NCBI RefSeq assembly: GCF_003402535.2
Contig: NZ_AP025170.1
Coordinates: 3,671,109-3,735,108 of the forward strand
Reading direction: 5' to 3'
DNA length: 64,000 bases
Origin: Cupriavidus sp. P-10
Lineage (GTDB): Bacteria > Pseudomonadota > Gammaproteobacteria > Burkholderiales > Burkholderiaceae
The notes under the pieces were generated by a model. That model did not search any database. It was not told the origin of the DNA and saw only the letters and a list, made by a program, of their open reading frames with translations. Every line of letters starts with the position of its first letter. Within the stretch, counting starts at the first letter, position 1. Below, piece after piece: positions 29,054 through 38,831 of the stretch. The translations under genes were made by a program, and so were the position numbers.

Positions 29054-30022
29054 ATGCGCCGTTCGATTTCCCGTTTCGCCCATGCCGCGCTGGCATCGGC
29101 CGCCGTTGCCGCCACCGTCGTTGCCGCGCCCGCCTATGCGCTGGACAGCGTCAAGGTCATGATCGGCGCCAACCCCGGCGGCGGCTACGACCAGACCGGC
29201 CGCTCGCTGGGCGCCGCGATGATCGCCGCGGGCCAGGCCAAGACCGCTTCGTACGACAACAAGGGCGGCGCAGGCGGCACCATCGCACTGACGCAGTTCG
29301 TCAACACCGACAAGGGCAACCCCAACGCGCTGATGGTGGTGGGTGCGGTGATGGTCGGCGCGATCGAGACCAACAAGCCGCCGGTCACGCTGAAGAACGC
29401 CACGCCGATCGCGCGCCTGTTTGCCGACACCATGGTCATCACCGTGCCGGCCAGCTCGCCGATCAAGTCGATCAAGGACCTGACCACGCAACTCAAGGCC
29501 AACCCGGGCAGCGTCAGCTGGGGCGGCGGCTCCAAGGGTTCGATCGACCATATCCTGGCCGGCCTGGTCGCCAAGGAAAGCGGCGTCGATCCCAAGAAGA
29601 TCAACTACGTGCCGTTCCAGGGCGGCGGCGAAGCCTCGGCCTCGATCATGGGCGGCCACGTGACGGTGGGCATCGCCGGCGTGTCTGAGTTCCTGCCCTT
29701 CATCAAGAGCGGCAAGATGCGCGCGCTGGCGGTGACCTCCAAGGACCGCACCGCCGACATCCCGACGCTGAAGGAGCAAGGCGTCAACGTCGAGATCTAC
29801 AACTGGCGCGGCGTGTATGGCGCGCCCGGCACCACGCCGGAGCAGCGCAAGGCCATGATCGACGCGGTGGTCAAGGCCACCGAGAGCAAGGCCTGGAAGG
29901 ACACGCTGCAGAAGAACGACTGGACGCCGTTCCTGCTGACCGGCGACGAGTTCGGCAAGTTTGTCGACAGCGAATCGACCCGCCTGGGCGGCACGCTGCG
30001 CGAGCTGGGCGTCGCCAAGTAA
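29054..30022 (+). CDS. tctC: Tripartite tricarboxylate transporter substrate-binding protein
   Basis: 322 residues. Signal peptide to PAYA, then a Bug/TctC fold: VKVMIGANPGGGYDQTGRSLG, KTASYDNKGGAGGTIALTQFV, VPFQGGGEASASIMGGHVTVGIAGVSEF. It captures a di- or tricarboxylate in the periplasm for TctAB. First gene of tctCBA, separated from tctB by 262 bp containing a long hairpin that probably sets the excess of binding protein over membrane subunits. Confidence 0.92.
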   Translation: MRRSISRFAHAALASAAVAATVVAAPAYALDSVKVMIGANPGGGYDQTGRSLGAAMIAAGQAKTASYDNKGGAGGTIALTQFVNTDKGNPNALMVVGAVMVGAIETNKPPVTLKNATPIARLFADTMVITVPASSPIKSIKDLTTQLKANPGSVSWGGGSKGSIDHILAGLVAKESGVDPKKINYVPFQGGGEASASIMGGHVTVGIAGVSEFLPFIKSGKMRALAVTSKDRTADIPTLKEQGVNVEIYNWRGVYGAPGTTPEQRKAMIDAVVKATESKAWKDTLQKNDWTPFLLTGDEFGKFVDSESTRLGGTLRELGVAK

Positions 30023-30138
30023 AGCCCGCTGCCGCGCGAACCCGGCGCGGCCCGAAACACCCCGCATTTCCGCATCAGAACCGCTTTACCTGTCGTGCCT
30101 GCCAACACCGCCGGAGATCCCGGCGGCAGGAAAACGGC

Positions 30139-30198
30139 ATGGGGCCCGGTGTCCACCTGCGATACCGAAGACAACAACCATATGTCGCCGGGCCCCAT
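30139..30198. repeat. Long inverted repeat between tctC and tctB
   Basis: ATGGGGCCCGG (30139-30149) pairs exactly with CCGGGCCCCAT (30188-30198) across a 38-nt loop. No T run follows, so it is more likely an mRNA-stabilising or processing hairpin, or a leaky terminator, than a full stop. Confidence 0.6.
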
Positions 30199-30284
30199 TG
30201 CCGCGCGGGCCTTGACGTCAGACGGCTAAGCCAGCGTCGCGGACGCCAGCCCCCCTTGCTGGCGACAAAGGCCAAGGAGTCTCC

Positions 30285-30758
30285 ATGAAACCCTCGCACG
30301 TTGCCATCGGCGTTGCCGTCCTGGCGCTTTCGCTGTTTTTCTTTGTGGGCCTGTCGGGCATTACCGGCGAAGAGGGCTATGCCGGCCTGTCGCCGCGCTT
30401 CGTGCCCACGCTGGTGGCCGTCGGGCTGGCCGTGTGCGGCGCGCTGCTGACGTGGCAGGGCGTGCGCGGCGGCTTCCGCAACATGCCGGAGGAAGATGCC
30501 GAGCTGCCCAACGCGCCGCACAACTTCAAAGGCTTCCTGTGGGTGGCGGCCGGCCTGGTGCTGAACATGGCACTGATCGGCACGCTCGGCTTCGTGTTTT
30601 CTTCCACGCTGCTGATGGTGTGCGTGGCGCGCGGCTACGGCAGCCGCCGCATCGTGCGCGACGTGATCGTGGGCCTCTGCATCACGGTGCCGATGTGGGC
30701 GCTGTTTGAATTCCTGCTCGGCATCAACCTGCCGCTGCTCCCCATCGCCGGCTTCTGA
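30285..30758 (+). CDS. tctB: Tripartite tricarboxylate transporter TctB
   Basis: 157 residues with four membrane helices, the small membrane subunit of the TTT family. The N-terminal block [22 protein letters not shown] and the C-terminal [19 protein letters not shown] are typical. Followed 28 bp later by tctA with its own AAGGAG site. Confidence 0.92.
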   Translation: MKPSHVAIGVAVLALSLFFFVGLSGITGEEGYAGLSPRFVPTLVAVGLAVCGALLTWQGVRGGFRNMPEEDAELPNAPHNFKGFLWVAAGLVLNMALIGTLGFVFSSTLLMVCVARGYGSRRIVRDVIVGLCITVPMWALFEFLLGINLPLLPIAGF

Positions 30759-30786
30759 GCCCGCCCGTCCAGCAAGGAGTCTTCGA

Positions 30787-32301
<1,515 letters not shown>

Positions 32302-32331
32302 TGCGCGTTAGCATGCGGTAGTGTCTCCGGG

Positions 32332-32360
32332 GCCCGGCGCCATGGCGTGCGGGCCCTTTG
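32332..32360 (+). terminator. Terminator of tctCBA
   Basis: GGGCCCG/CGGGCCC stem around a GCGCCATGGCGT loop that can itself pair, followed by TTT. Confidence 0.6.
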
Positions 32361-32417
32361 CATTTCCACCCTTGGAAAACAACAAGCGCCGGCGCCCCCG
32401 CGCCAGGCCGCTGACCG

Positions 32418-33476
32418 ATGAGTCTTGCCGCCAACCGCTGGCTGTCCGCGGTGCCCACGCTGGCACTCGGGCTGGCCGCCGCCCTGCTCTGTACTGTCCT
32501 GCATACGCCGTTGCCCTGGATGATCGGACCGCTGCTGGCCGTCGCCACGGCGCGCATGTGGGGCGCCGACCTGCGCGCGCCGTCGCAGGCGCGCAATGCC
32601 GGACAGTGGGTGATCGGCGCGTCGCTCGGCCTGTATTTCACGCCGGACGTGGTGGCGCGGCTGGTGGAGTTCCTCCCCTATATCGTTGCCGGCTCGCTGT
32701 TCGCACTGGCGATGGGCGCGGGCGGCGCGCTGATGCTGCGCCGGACCACCGGCGTCGCGTTCAAGACCGCCTACTTTTCCACAGCCATCGGCGGCGCTTC
32801 CGAGATGGCCAACCTTGCCGAGCGCAATGGCGCACGCATCGACCAGGTCGCGGCGGCGCATTCGCTGCGCGTGCTGATGGTGGTGGTGACGGTGCCGGCG
32901 ATCTTCCAGTACGGCGGCATCCATGGGCTCGACACGTATATCCCCGGCCCGCGCGTGGTCAGCGCGCCGGGCCTGCTCGCGCTGGTGGCGATCACGCTGA
33001 GCGTGGCGCTGCTGGTCAGGCGCCTGAACATGCCCAACCCGTTCGTGATCGGCACGCTGCTGGCGGCAGCGGTGCTGACGGCATCGGGCATCGAGCTGTC
33101 GGCGATCCCGACCTGGATGAGCCGTGCCGGCCAGCTGCTGATCGGCGTGTCGCTGGGCGTGCGCTTCTCGCGTGAGTTCCTGCACACCGCGCCGCGCTTC
33201 CTGTCGGGTGTGGCGCTGTACACCGTGCTGGCGCTGGTGGTGTCGGCGCTGTTCGGCTGGGCGCTGTCCGCGCTGTCGGGCGCCCACCCGGCCACGATGA
33301 TCCTGGCCACCACGCCCGGCGGCATTGCCGAGATGTGCATCACCGCCAAGGTGCTGGAGCTGGGCGTGCCACTGGTGACGGCCTTCCATGTGATCCGGAT
33401 GGCCTTCGTGGTGCTTGCCACCGGCCCCCTGTATCATTGCCTGAAGCATCGCGTCGCGCCGGGGGAGACAGCGTAA
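32418..33476 (+). CDS. AbrB family membrane protein
   Basis: 352 residues, about ten membrane helices in two similar halves. The duplicated block AAYFSTAIGGASEMANLAERNGA-like (about 118-140) and ILATTPGGIAEMCITAKVLELG (about 294-315) is the hallmark of the AbrB/PF05145 family, sometimes mislabelled ammonia monooxygenase. Substrate unknown. The Shine-Dalgarno is weak. Confidence 0.88.
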   Translation: MSLAANRWLSAVPTLALGLAAALLCTVLHTPLPWMIGPLLAVATARMWGADLRAPSQARNAGQWVIGASLGLYFTPDVVARLVEFLPYIVAGSLFALAMGAGGALMLRRTTGVAFKTAYFSTAIGGASEMANLAERNGARIDQVAAAHSLRVLMVVVTVPAIFQYGGIHGLDTYIPGPRVVSAPGLLALVAITLSVALLVRRLNMPNPFVIGTLLAAAVLTASGIELSAIPTWMSRAGQLLIGVSLGVRFSREFLHTAPRFLSGVALYTVLALVVSALFGWALSALSGAHPATMILATTPGGIAEMCITAKVLELGVPLVTAFHVIRMAFVVLATGPLYHCLKHRVAPGETA

Positions 33477-33525
33477 GGTCGGCCACGGGTCCGCCACGGG
33501 CCGGCCACGGGCGCGGCTAAGGAAC

Positions 33526-33972
33526 ATGGATACAAGAACGAGGACCGCCATGTCTGAAGCATCACCGCAACTTGCCCTTGCCGACATCGACGCCACGCTG
33601 GAGCGCGTGCTGGCGCCGTGGGTGCGCCAGCTCGGCCTGCGTGCCGAAGCCGTCGATGCAAAAGGCGTAACGCTGCGCCTGCCTTTCAACGAATCATTTC
33701 GCCACGCGGGTGGCGTGGTGTGTGGCCAGGTGCTGATGTCGGCGGCCGACACCGCCATGATCGTCGCCGTCGCGAGTGCGCTCGGCGGCTTCCGCCCGAT
33801 GACCACGGTCTCGCTCACCACCAACTTCATGCGTCCCGTGATCGACGGCGACGTGCTGGTGCGCGCCAACGTGCTGCGCCTGGGCAAGACCGTGGTGTTC
33901 GGCGAGATCGAGCTGACCGGCACCGACGGCAAGCTGGCGGTGCAGGCCACCACCACCTACGCGCTGCTCTGA
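33526..33972 (+). CDS. PaaI-type hotdog thioesterase
   Basis: 148 residues; a 4HBT fold with the active-site region FRHAGGVVCGQVLMSAADTAMIVAV, the acidic residue being in SAADTA. It hydrolyses acyl-CoA thioesters of unknown chain. AAGGA lies 4-5 bp before the start used; Met9 at 33550 also has a GAGGA site and is a possible alternative. The stop overlaps the lipase start (TGATG), so the two products are coupled. Confidence 0.87.
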   Translation: MDTRTRTAMSEASPQLALADIDATLERVLAPWVRQLGLRAEAVDAKGVTLRLPFNESFRHAGGVVCGQVLMSAADTAMIVAVASALGGFRPMTTVSLTTNFMRPVIDGDVLVRANVLRLGKTVVFGEIELTGTDGKLAVQATTTYALL

Positions 33973-34892
33973 TGCCGGTGAGCGCGGGCGCCAATCCCGC
34001 CAACCCCTTCGACCAGGTCGTCTTTGCCGGCGGCGGCAACCGCTGCTGGTGGCAGGCGGGCTGGTGGGACACGGTCGCGCCCGAGCTGCAGCTGCGGCCG
34101 CGCGTGATCGCGGCCATCTCCGCCGGCGCGGCTACCGCGTGCATGGTCTATGCGCATGATTCGCACCAGACCATGGATTACTACCGCGAGGTGCTGTCCA
34201 GGAACCGCCGCAATGCCTACTGGGGCAACCTGCTGCGCAACGAGCGCGTGTTCCCCCACTACGGCATCTACCGCACCGCCCTGCTGACGATCTTTGCCGA
34301 CGGCCGCCTGGCGCACCTGCAGCAGGCGCCCGAGATCCGCATCGGCGTGGCGCATATCCCGCGCTGGAGCGGCCCGCGGCTGGCGGTGGCGGCGGGGCTG
34401 CTGGCCTACAACATCGACAAGCATGTGCTCAAGACGCTGCACCCGCGGCTGGGGCGCAAGCTGGGCTTCCGGCCGGAGTTCGTGCGCGCGCAGGACTGCG
34501 CCTCGCCCGAGCAGCTGGCCGACCTGCTGCTGCAGTCGGCGTCGACGCCGCCCTTCACACCCGTGCTGCGCCGCCAGGGCCGGCCGGTGCTGGACGGCGG
34601 GCTTGTGGATAACGTCCCGGTCGATGCGCTCGACGCCGCGCCGGGCAATGTGCTGGTGCTGGTGACGCGGCTCTATCCGCGCCCGCGCCGGTTTGTGCTG
34701 GAACACGTTCTCGAACAAGGCGGCCAGCGCCGCCTGTACTTGCAGCCCTCGGAACGCGTGCCGATCTCGAGCTGGGACTACACCCGGCCCGATGCCATGA
34801 CGCACGCCTACGAACTCGGCCGCCGCGACGGGGAAACTTTCCTGCGCGAGTGGCCGTCGATCCTGAATACCGAACTGCGGCCGGCCGCCTAG
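33972..34892 (+). CDS. Patatin-like phospholipase
   Basis: 306 residues. The oxyanion loop is VFAGGGNRCWWQAG, the nucleophile elbow is AISAGAATA (family GxSxG with the first Gly replaced by Ala), and the Asp of the Ser-Asp dyad lies in DGGLVDNVP. No signal peptide, so an intracellular esterase or phospholipase acting on membrane lipids or polyester is likely. Translationally coupled to the thioesterase, suggesting a joint acyl-recycling function. A perfect DnaA box (34604-34612, reverse strand) lies within the DGGLVDN codons. Confidence 0.87.
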   Translation: MPVSAGANPANPFDQVVFAGGGNRCWWQAGWWDTVAPELQLRPRVIAAISAGAATACMVYAHDSHQTMDYYREVLSRNRRNAYWGNLLRNERVFPHYGIYRTALLTIFADGRLAHLQQAPEIRIGVAHIPRWSGPRLAVAAGLLAYNIDKHVLKTLHPRLGRKLGFRPEFVRAQDCASPEQLADLLLQSASTPPFTPVLRRQGRPVLDGGLVDNVPVDALDAAPGNVLVLVTRLYPRPRRFVLEHVLEQGGQRRLYLQPSERVPISSWDYTRPDAMTHAYELGRRDGETFLREWPSILNTELRPAA

Positions 34893-34958
34893 CTTCGCGG
34901 CGAGGCACCGGCCAGATCGATTGTCGATGCGGCCCGCGGGCCGCGACAGGAGGCATGG

Positions 34959-36440
34959 ATGACCGAGCGCAAGACAACCCCCACCGCAACGCAGGGGACC
35001 AACGAACCGCGGCGTGCCCGCCAGGTCAGCGCGGCGCCGCCCGTGGAGCGCGTCCCGCGCGCCCGCGGCCAGGGCGGCAAGCGCCGCAACGGCAAGGCGC
35101 GCGACGCCGACCTGGTGGTGATCGGCGGCGGCTCCGGCGGCGTGGCCTGCGCGCGGCGCGCGGCGGCGCACGGGGCCCGCGTGATCCTGGTCGAGCGCGA
35201 TGCCATCGGCGGCACCTGCGTCAACCGCGGCTGCGTACCCAAGAAGATGCTGTCGTATGGCGCCTCGTGGGCGGCGATCCTGTCGGGCTGCCTGTCGCAC
35301 ACCGGCGGGCACGAGGACTGGCGCGACTCCATCGTGCGCGTCAATGCCGAAGTGGCGCGGCTGAACGCGGGCTACACCCAGCGCCTGCATGAATCCGGCG
35401 TGGAAATCCTGCGTGGCGACGCGCGCGTTACCGCGCCCGATGAAGTCCGCGTCGGCGATGAAACCATCCACGCGCGCCGCATCCTGATCGCCACCGGCGC
35501 GCGCCCGCGCACGCTGGACGTGCCCGGCGGCGAGCTGGCCGCCAGCTCCGACGATGTCTTTACCTGGCAGACGGTGCCCGCCTCGGTCGCCGTGATCGGC
35601 GGCGGCTATATCGGCGTGGAGCAGGCATCGATCCTGTCGCGCTACGGCGTCAAGGTCGACCTGATCGTTTCCGGCGACCGGCTGCTGCGCCACTTCGACC
35701 ATGACATCGGCGCTGCGCTGGCCGATGCGCTGACGGCACGCGGCGTGCGCGTGCACCTGAACGCCGAAGTCAACCTGTTGAGCCAGGCCAACGGCGCGGT
35801 GGAAGTCTGCTACCGCCCCACCGACCGCCCCGGCCAGACCGAGGCCGTACGCGCGCAGGCCGCGCTGGCGGCGATCGGGCGCATCTCCAATGTGCAGGGG
35901 CTGGGGCTGGAAGAACTCGGCGTGGCGTTTGGCGACAAGGGCGGCATCCATGTCGACAAGCAGTACCGCAGCAGCGTGCGCAAGGTCTACGCGATCGGCG
36001 ATGCCACTGACGGCTTGCAGCTGACGCCGGTGGCGACGGCACAGGGCCGCTGGCTGGCCGACCGGCTCTATGGCCAGCGCGGCGAGCGCGCGGACTTCGA
36101 TTTCGTGCCCACCGCGGTGTTCTCCGAACCTGCCATCGGCGCGGTGGGCATGACCGAGGCGCAGGCGATCGCCGATGCCGGCAAGCCCGAGCGCATCCGC
36201 ACCGTGGTCAAGCGCTTTGTCTCGCTGGAAAACCGCTTCGGCGGCACGCAGCACCAGAGCGTGTTCAAGCTGGTGCTGAACGCGCGCAGCGGACGCGTGC
36301 TTGGGGCCCACCTGATGGACAACGCCGCGCCGGAGATCGTGCAGGCGCTGGCGGTGGCGCTGCGCCTGGGCGTGCGTGAGTCGCACTTGCAGACCACGGT
36401 GCAATTGCATCCGACGGTGGCGGAGGAACTGTTCAGCTAG
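34959..36440 (+). CDS. gor: Glutathione-disulfide reductase
   Basis: 493 residues of the class I flavin disulfide reductases. FAD motif LVVIGGGSGGVACARRAA (about 51-68), redox pair in GGTCVNRGCVPKK, NADPH fold VAVIGGGYIGVEQASIL, second FAD motif YAIGDAT, and the dimer-face catalytic His in LHPTVAEELFS. It regenerates GSH with NADPH. The first 48 residues are a basic, disordered extension absent from typical Gor; AGGAGG 6 bp before the ATG supports this start. Confidence 0.92.
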   Translation: MTERKTTPTATQGTNEPRRARQVSAAPPVERVPRARGQGGKRRNGKARDADLVVIGGGSGGVACARRAAAHGARVILVERDAIGGTCVNRGCVPKKMLSYGASWAAILSGCLSHTGGHEDWRDSIVRVNAEVARLNAGYTQRLHESGVEILRGDARVTAPDEVRVGDETIHARRILIATGARPRTLDVPGGELAASSDDVFTWQTVPASVAVIGGGYIGVEQASILSRYGVKVDLIVSGDRLLRHFDHDIGAALADALTARGVRVHLNAEVNLLSQANGAVEVCYRPTDRPGQTEAVRAQAALAAIGRISNVQGLGLEELGVAFGDKGGIHVDKQYRSSVRKVYAIGDATDGLQLTPVATAQGRWLADRLYGQRGERADFDFVPTAVFSEPAIGAVGMTEAQAIADAGKPERIRTVVKRFVSLENRFGGTQHQSVFKLVLNARSGRVLGAHLMDNAAPEIVQALAVALRLGVRESHLQTTVQLHPTVAEELFS

Positions 36441-36448
36441 CTGCTTGC

Positions 36449-36490
36449 CGCCGGTTTGCTCCCCTCTCCCGCTTGCGGGAGAGGGAGACC
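36449..36490. repeat. CTCTCCCGC palindromic repeat copy
   Basis: CTCTCCCGC-TTGCGGGAGAG hairpin flanked by CGGTTTGCTCC, between the converging gor and kinase genes. One of about six copies in the window (see also about 12748-12803, 47366-47410 and the three at 51944-52165). Confidence 0.7.
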
Positions 36491-36520
36491 AGAGTCGGTC
36501 GCGATGCGTTCTTGGCCGGG

Positions 36521-37987
36521 TTATTCGCCGACAGGCAGCTTCAGCACCGCCCGCACCCCGGTGCCCTGCAGCCCTTCGCCCAGCTCCACCGTGCCGCCGA
36601 AGCGCGACGCCATTTCGCGCGAGATTGCCAGCCCGAGCCCCGAGCCGGGCTCGGCGTTGCCCACGCGGCGGTAGAAGCGCGCAAAGACCTTCTCGCGCTC
36701 CTCGGCCGGGATGCCCGGCCCGTCGTCTTCCACGATCAGGCAGGCCGCTTCGTCGTTGCGCCTTGCCGACAGGGTGATCCGGCTGCCGCGTGGCGAGTAC
36801 TGGATCGCGTTGTGCACCAGGTTCGCCAGCGCCTCGCGCAGCAGCGCGGGATCGGCGCGCACCGGCAGCTTCAGCCCAGGCACCGGCTCCCAGCCGAAGT
36901 CCTGCTGCTTGCCGCGCGCCAGCGGCAGGTAGTCCAGCGCCACCTGCTCGGCCACGGCGACGGCGTCGATGATGTCGATGGCATCGGCTTCCTGAGCGTT
37001 CTCGCCGTGGTGCTGGCGTACCCGCGCCAGCGCCAGCAACTGGTTGGTCAGGCGCGCGGCCTGCTCCAGCTGCGTGACGATGCCGCCCACGGCCTCGCCC
37101 GCGGCGCGGCGCGCGGCTTCCGGATCGGGATCGCGCAACTGGCGCTGGGCGTATTCCGCCTGCGTCTTCAGGATCGCCAGGGGCGTGCGCAACTGGTGCG
37201 CGGCATCGGCAATGAACTGCGCCTGCGACTGCGCCATCGCCGCCGAGCGCGACACGTGCAGGTTGACCGCGTCGACCAGCGGCCGCACCTCGGATGGCAC
37301 GCGCTCGAAAGCCAGCGGCGCGAGGTCGTCGGGCGAGCGCGCCTCCACGTCGTCGCGCACGCGCCTGAGCGGGCGCAGCACGTAAGTGACGCCGCCCACC
37401 AGGATGGCCGCGCTCAGCAGGATCAGCAGCAGGTCGCGCGCCAGCGCGCTGCGCCATACCGTGGCGATCAGCGCGCTGCGCGGCTCGGCGGTCTCGGCGA
37501 CCTGGATGATCACGCGCATGCGCGCGTCGGGCCGGTACACGGGGCGCGCCATCACGCCAATGCGCACCGCCTCGCCCAGGTACTCGGTATCGTAGAAACG
37601 CGGCTGGTTGTTGACGAGGTTGCCGGCGGGCAGCGGCAGGTCGTCATAGCCGGTAATGGTTTCCACCTTGCCGGCGCGTTCCAGCGACACGCGGTAGTAC
37701 ACATGGGTCTGCGCCGCGCTCTCGAACATTTCCATGGCGGCGTCGGGCAGCGTGAGCTGGATGCTCTCGCCGGCCATGCCGATGGCGTTGTCGATGGTGC
37801 GGATCGAGCCGTACAGCGAGCGGTCGTAGGCGCGGTTGGCGGCATCGCGCAGCGTGCCGTAGGTAAGCCAGGTGTCGATCGCCATCATCGCCGCCAGCGC
37901 CGGCACCAGCAGCAACAGCAGCTGGCGGCGCAGGCTGCCGCGCCGCCACAGCAGTATGGGATGGCGCGGCCCGAGGCGAAGGCGCAT
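36521..37987 (-). CDS. TctE-type sensor histidine kinase
   Basis: 488 residues. An N-terminal membrane helix (about 20-40), a periplasmic domain of the 2CSK_N type seen in TctE, QseC and PmrB relatives, a second helix (about 183-205), HAMP, HisKA with His264 in DAAHQLRTPLAILKTQ, and HATPase boxes NLVHNAIQYS, DDGPGIP and GSGLGLAI. It starts one base after the regulator stop. TctE kinases sense tricarboxylates; tctCBA lies 5 kb away, but the adjacent solute-binding protein is an alternative partner. Confidence 0.9.
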   Translation of the reverse strand: MRLRLGPRHPILLWRRGSLRRQLLLLLVPALAAMMAIDTWLTYGTLRDAANRAYDRSLYGSIRTIDNAIGMAGESIQLTLPDAAMEMFESAAQTHVYYRVSLERAGKVETITGYDDLPLPAGNLVNNQPRFYDTEYLGEAVRIGVMARPVYRPDARMRVIIQVAETAEPRSALIATVWRSALARDLLLILLSAAILVGGVTYVLRPLRRVRDDVEARSPDDLAPLAFERVPSEVRPLVDAVNLHVSRSAAMAQSQAQFIADAAHQLRTPLAILKTQAEYAQRQLRDPDPEAARRAAGEAVGGIVTQLEQAARLTNQLLALARVRQHHGENAQEADAIDIIDAVAVAEQVALDYLPLARGKQQDFGWEPVPGLKLPVRADPALLREALANLVHNAIQYSPRGSRITLSARRNDEAACLIVEDDGPGIPAEEREKVFARFYRRVGNAEPGSGLGLAISREMASRFGGTVELGEGLQGTGVRAVLKLPVGE

Positions 37988-37988
37988 G

Positions 37989-38663
37989 TCAGCGGCCGGC
38001 CTCGGGCTCCAGCAGGTAGCCGAAGCCGCGCAGCGTGACGATGGTGACGCCGTGTCCGGCCAGCTTCTTGCGCAGGCGGTAGACCAGCACTTCGATGGCG
38101 TCCGGCGAGACATCGGCATCGAGCGAGAACACCTTGTCGAGCAACTGCGCCTTGGTCAGCGGCTGGCCGCTGCGCGCCAGCAGCGCGCCGAGGAGCGTCG
38201 ATTCGCGCGGCGTCAGCGCCAGCGGCTGGCCATCGAGCGTAAAGCTGCGGGTCTCGCCGTCGAACACCAGCGTGCCGCACTGCAGGCGCGGGTGCGCGCG
38301 GCCGCGGCTGCGGCGGATCAGCGCCAGCAGGCGCGCTTCCAGCTCGGCGATGGCGAAGGGCTTGGGCAGGTAGTCGTCGGCGCCGAGGTTGAGGCCGCGC
38401 ACGCGCTCGTCGAGCGTGTCCTGCGCGGTCAGGATCAGTACCGGGGTGCGGTCGTCGCGCCCGCGCATCGACTTGAGCACCGCCAGCCCGTCCTTGCCGG
38501 GCAGGCGCAGGTCGAGCACGACCGCGTCGTATTCCTCCGCCTGCAGCCGTGCCTCGGCCTGCAGGCCGTCGGTGACGTGTTCGATCACGAAGCCGCCCTG
38601 CTCCAGTGCGCGGGCGACCCAGCGTGCCAGTTCGACTTCATCCTCTACCAGCAGGATGCGCAT
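37989..38663 (-). CDS. OmpR/TctD-type response regulator
   Basis: 224 residues. The receiver has EDE at 7-9, phospho-acceptor Asp51 in VVLDLRLPG and Lys about 101 in YLPKPF. The C-terminal winged helix includes LTPRESTLLGALLARSGQPLTK and VYRLRKKLAGHGV. Paired with the kinase downstream. Confidence 0.93.
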   Translation of the reverse strand: MRILLVEDEVELARWVARALEQGGFVIEHVTDGLQAEARLQAEEYDAVVLDLRLPGKDGLAVLKSMRGRDDRTPVLILTAQDTLDERVRGLNLGADDYLPKPFAIAELEARLLALIRRSRGRAHPRLQCGTLVFDGETRSFTLDGQPLALTPRESTLLGALLARSGQPLTKAQLLDKVFSLDADVSPDAIEVLVYRLRKKLAGHGVTIVTLRGFGYLLEPEAGR

Positions 38664-38831
38664 GCCGGTCCTCCTCCTCTGCCGGTTCTTGATGGCGGCC
38701 CCGGCGCTATGGCGCGCCTGCCGCGGGCGCCTATAATAACCCCGCCCCGCCTGTCCCGGCGTGCCCGCTGCAGGGCCGCCTTCCAGTTCCCGACCACCGT
38801 GCCAAAGCGTCCGCCCCAGCAGTCCGCTTCC

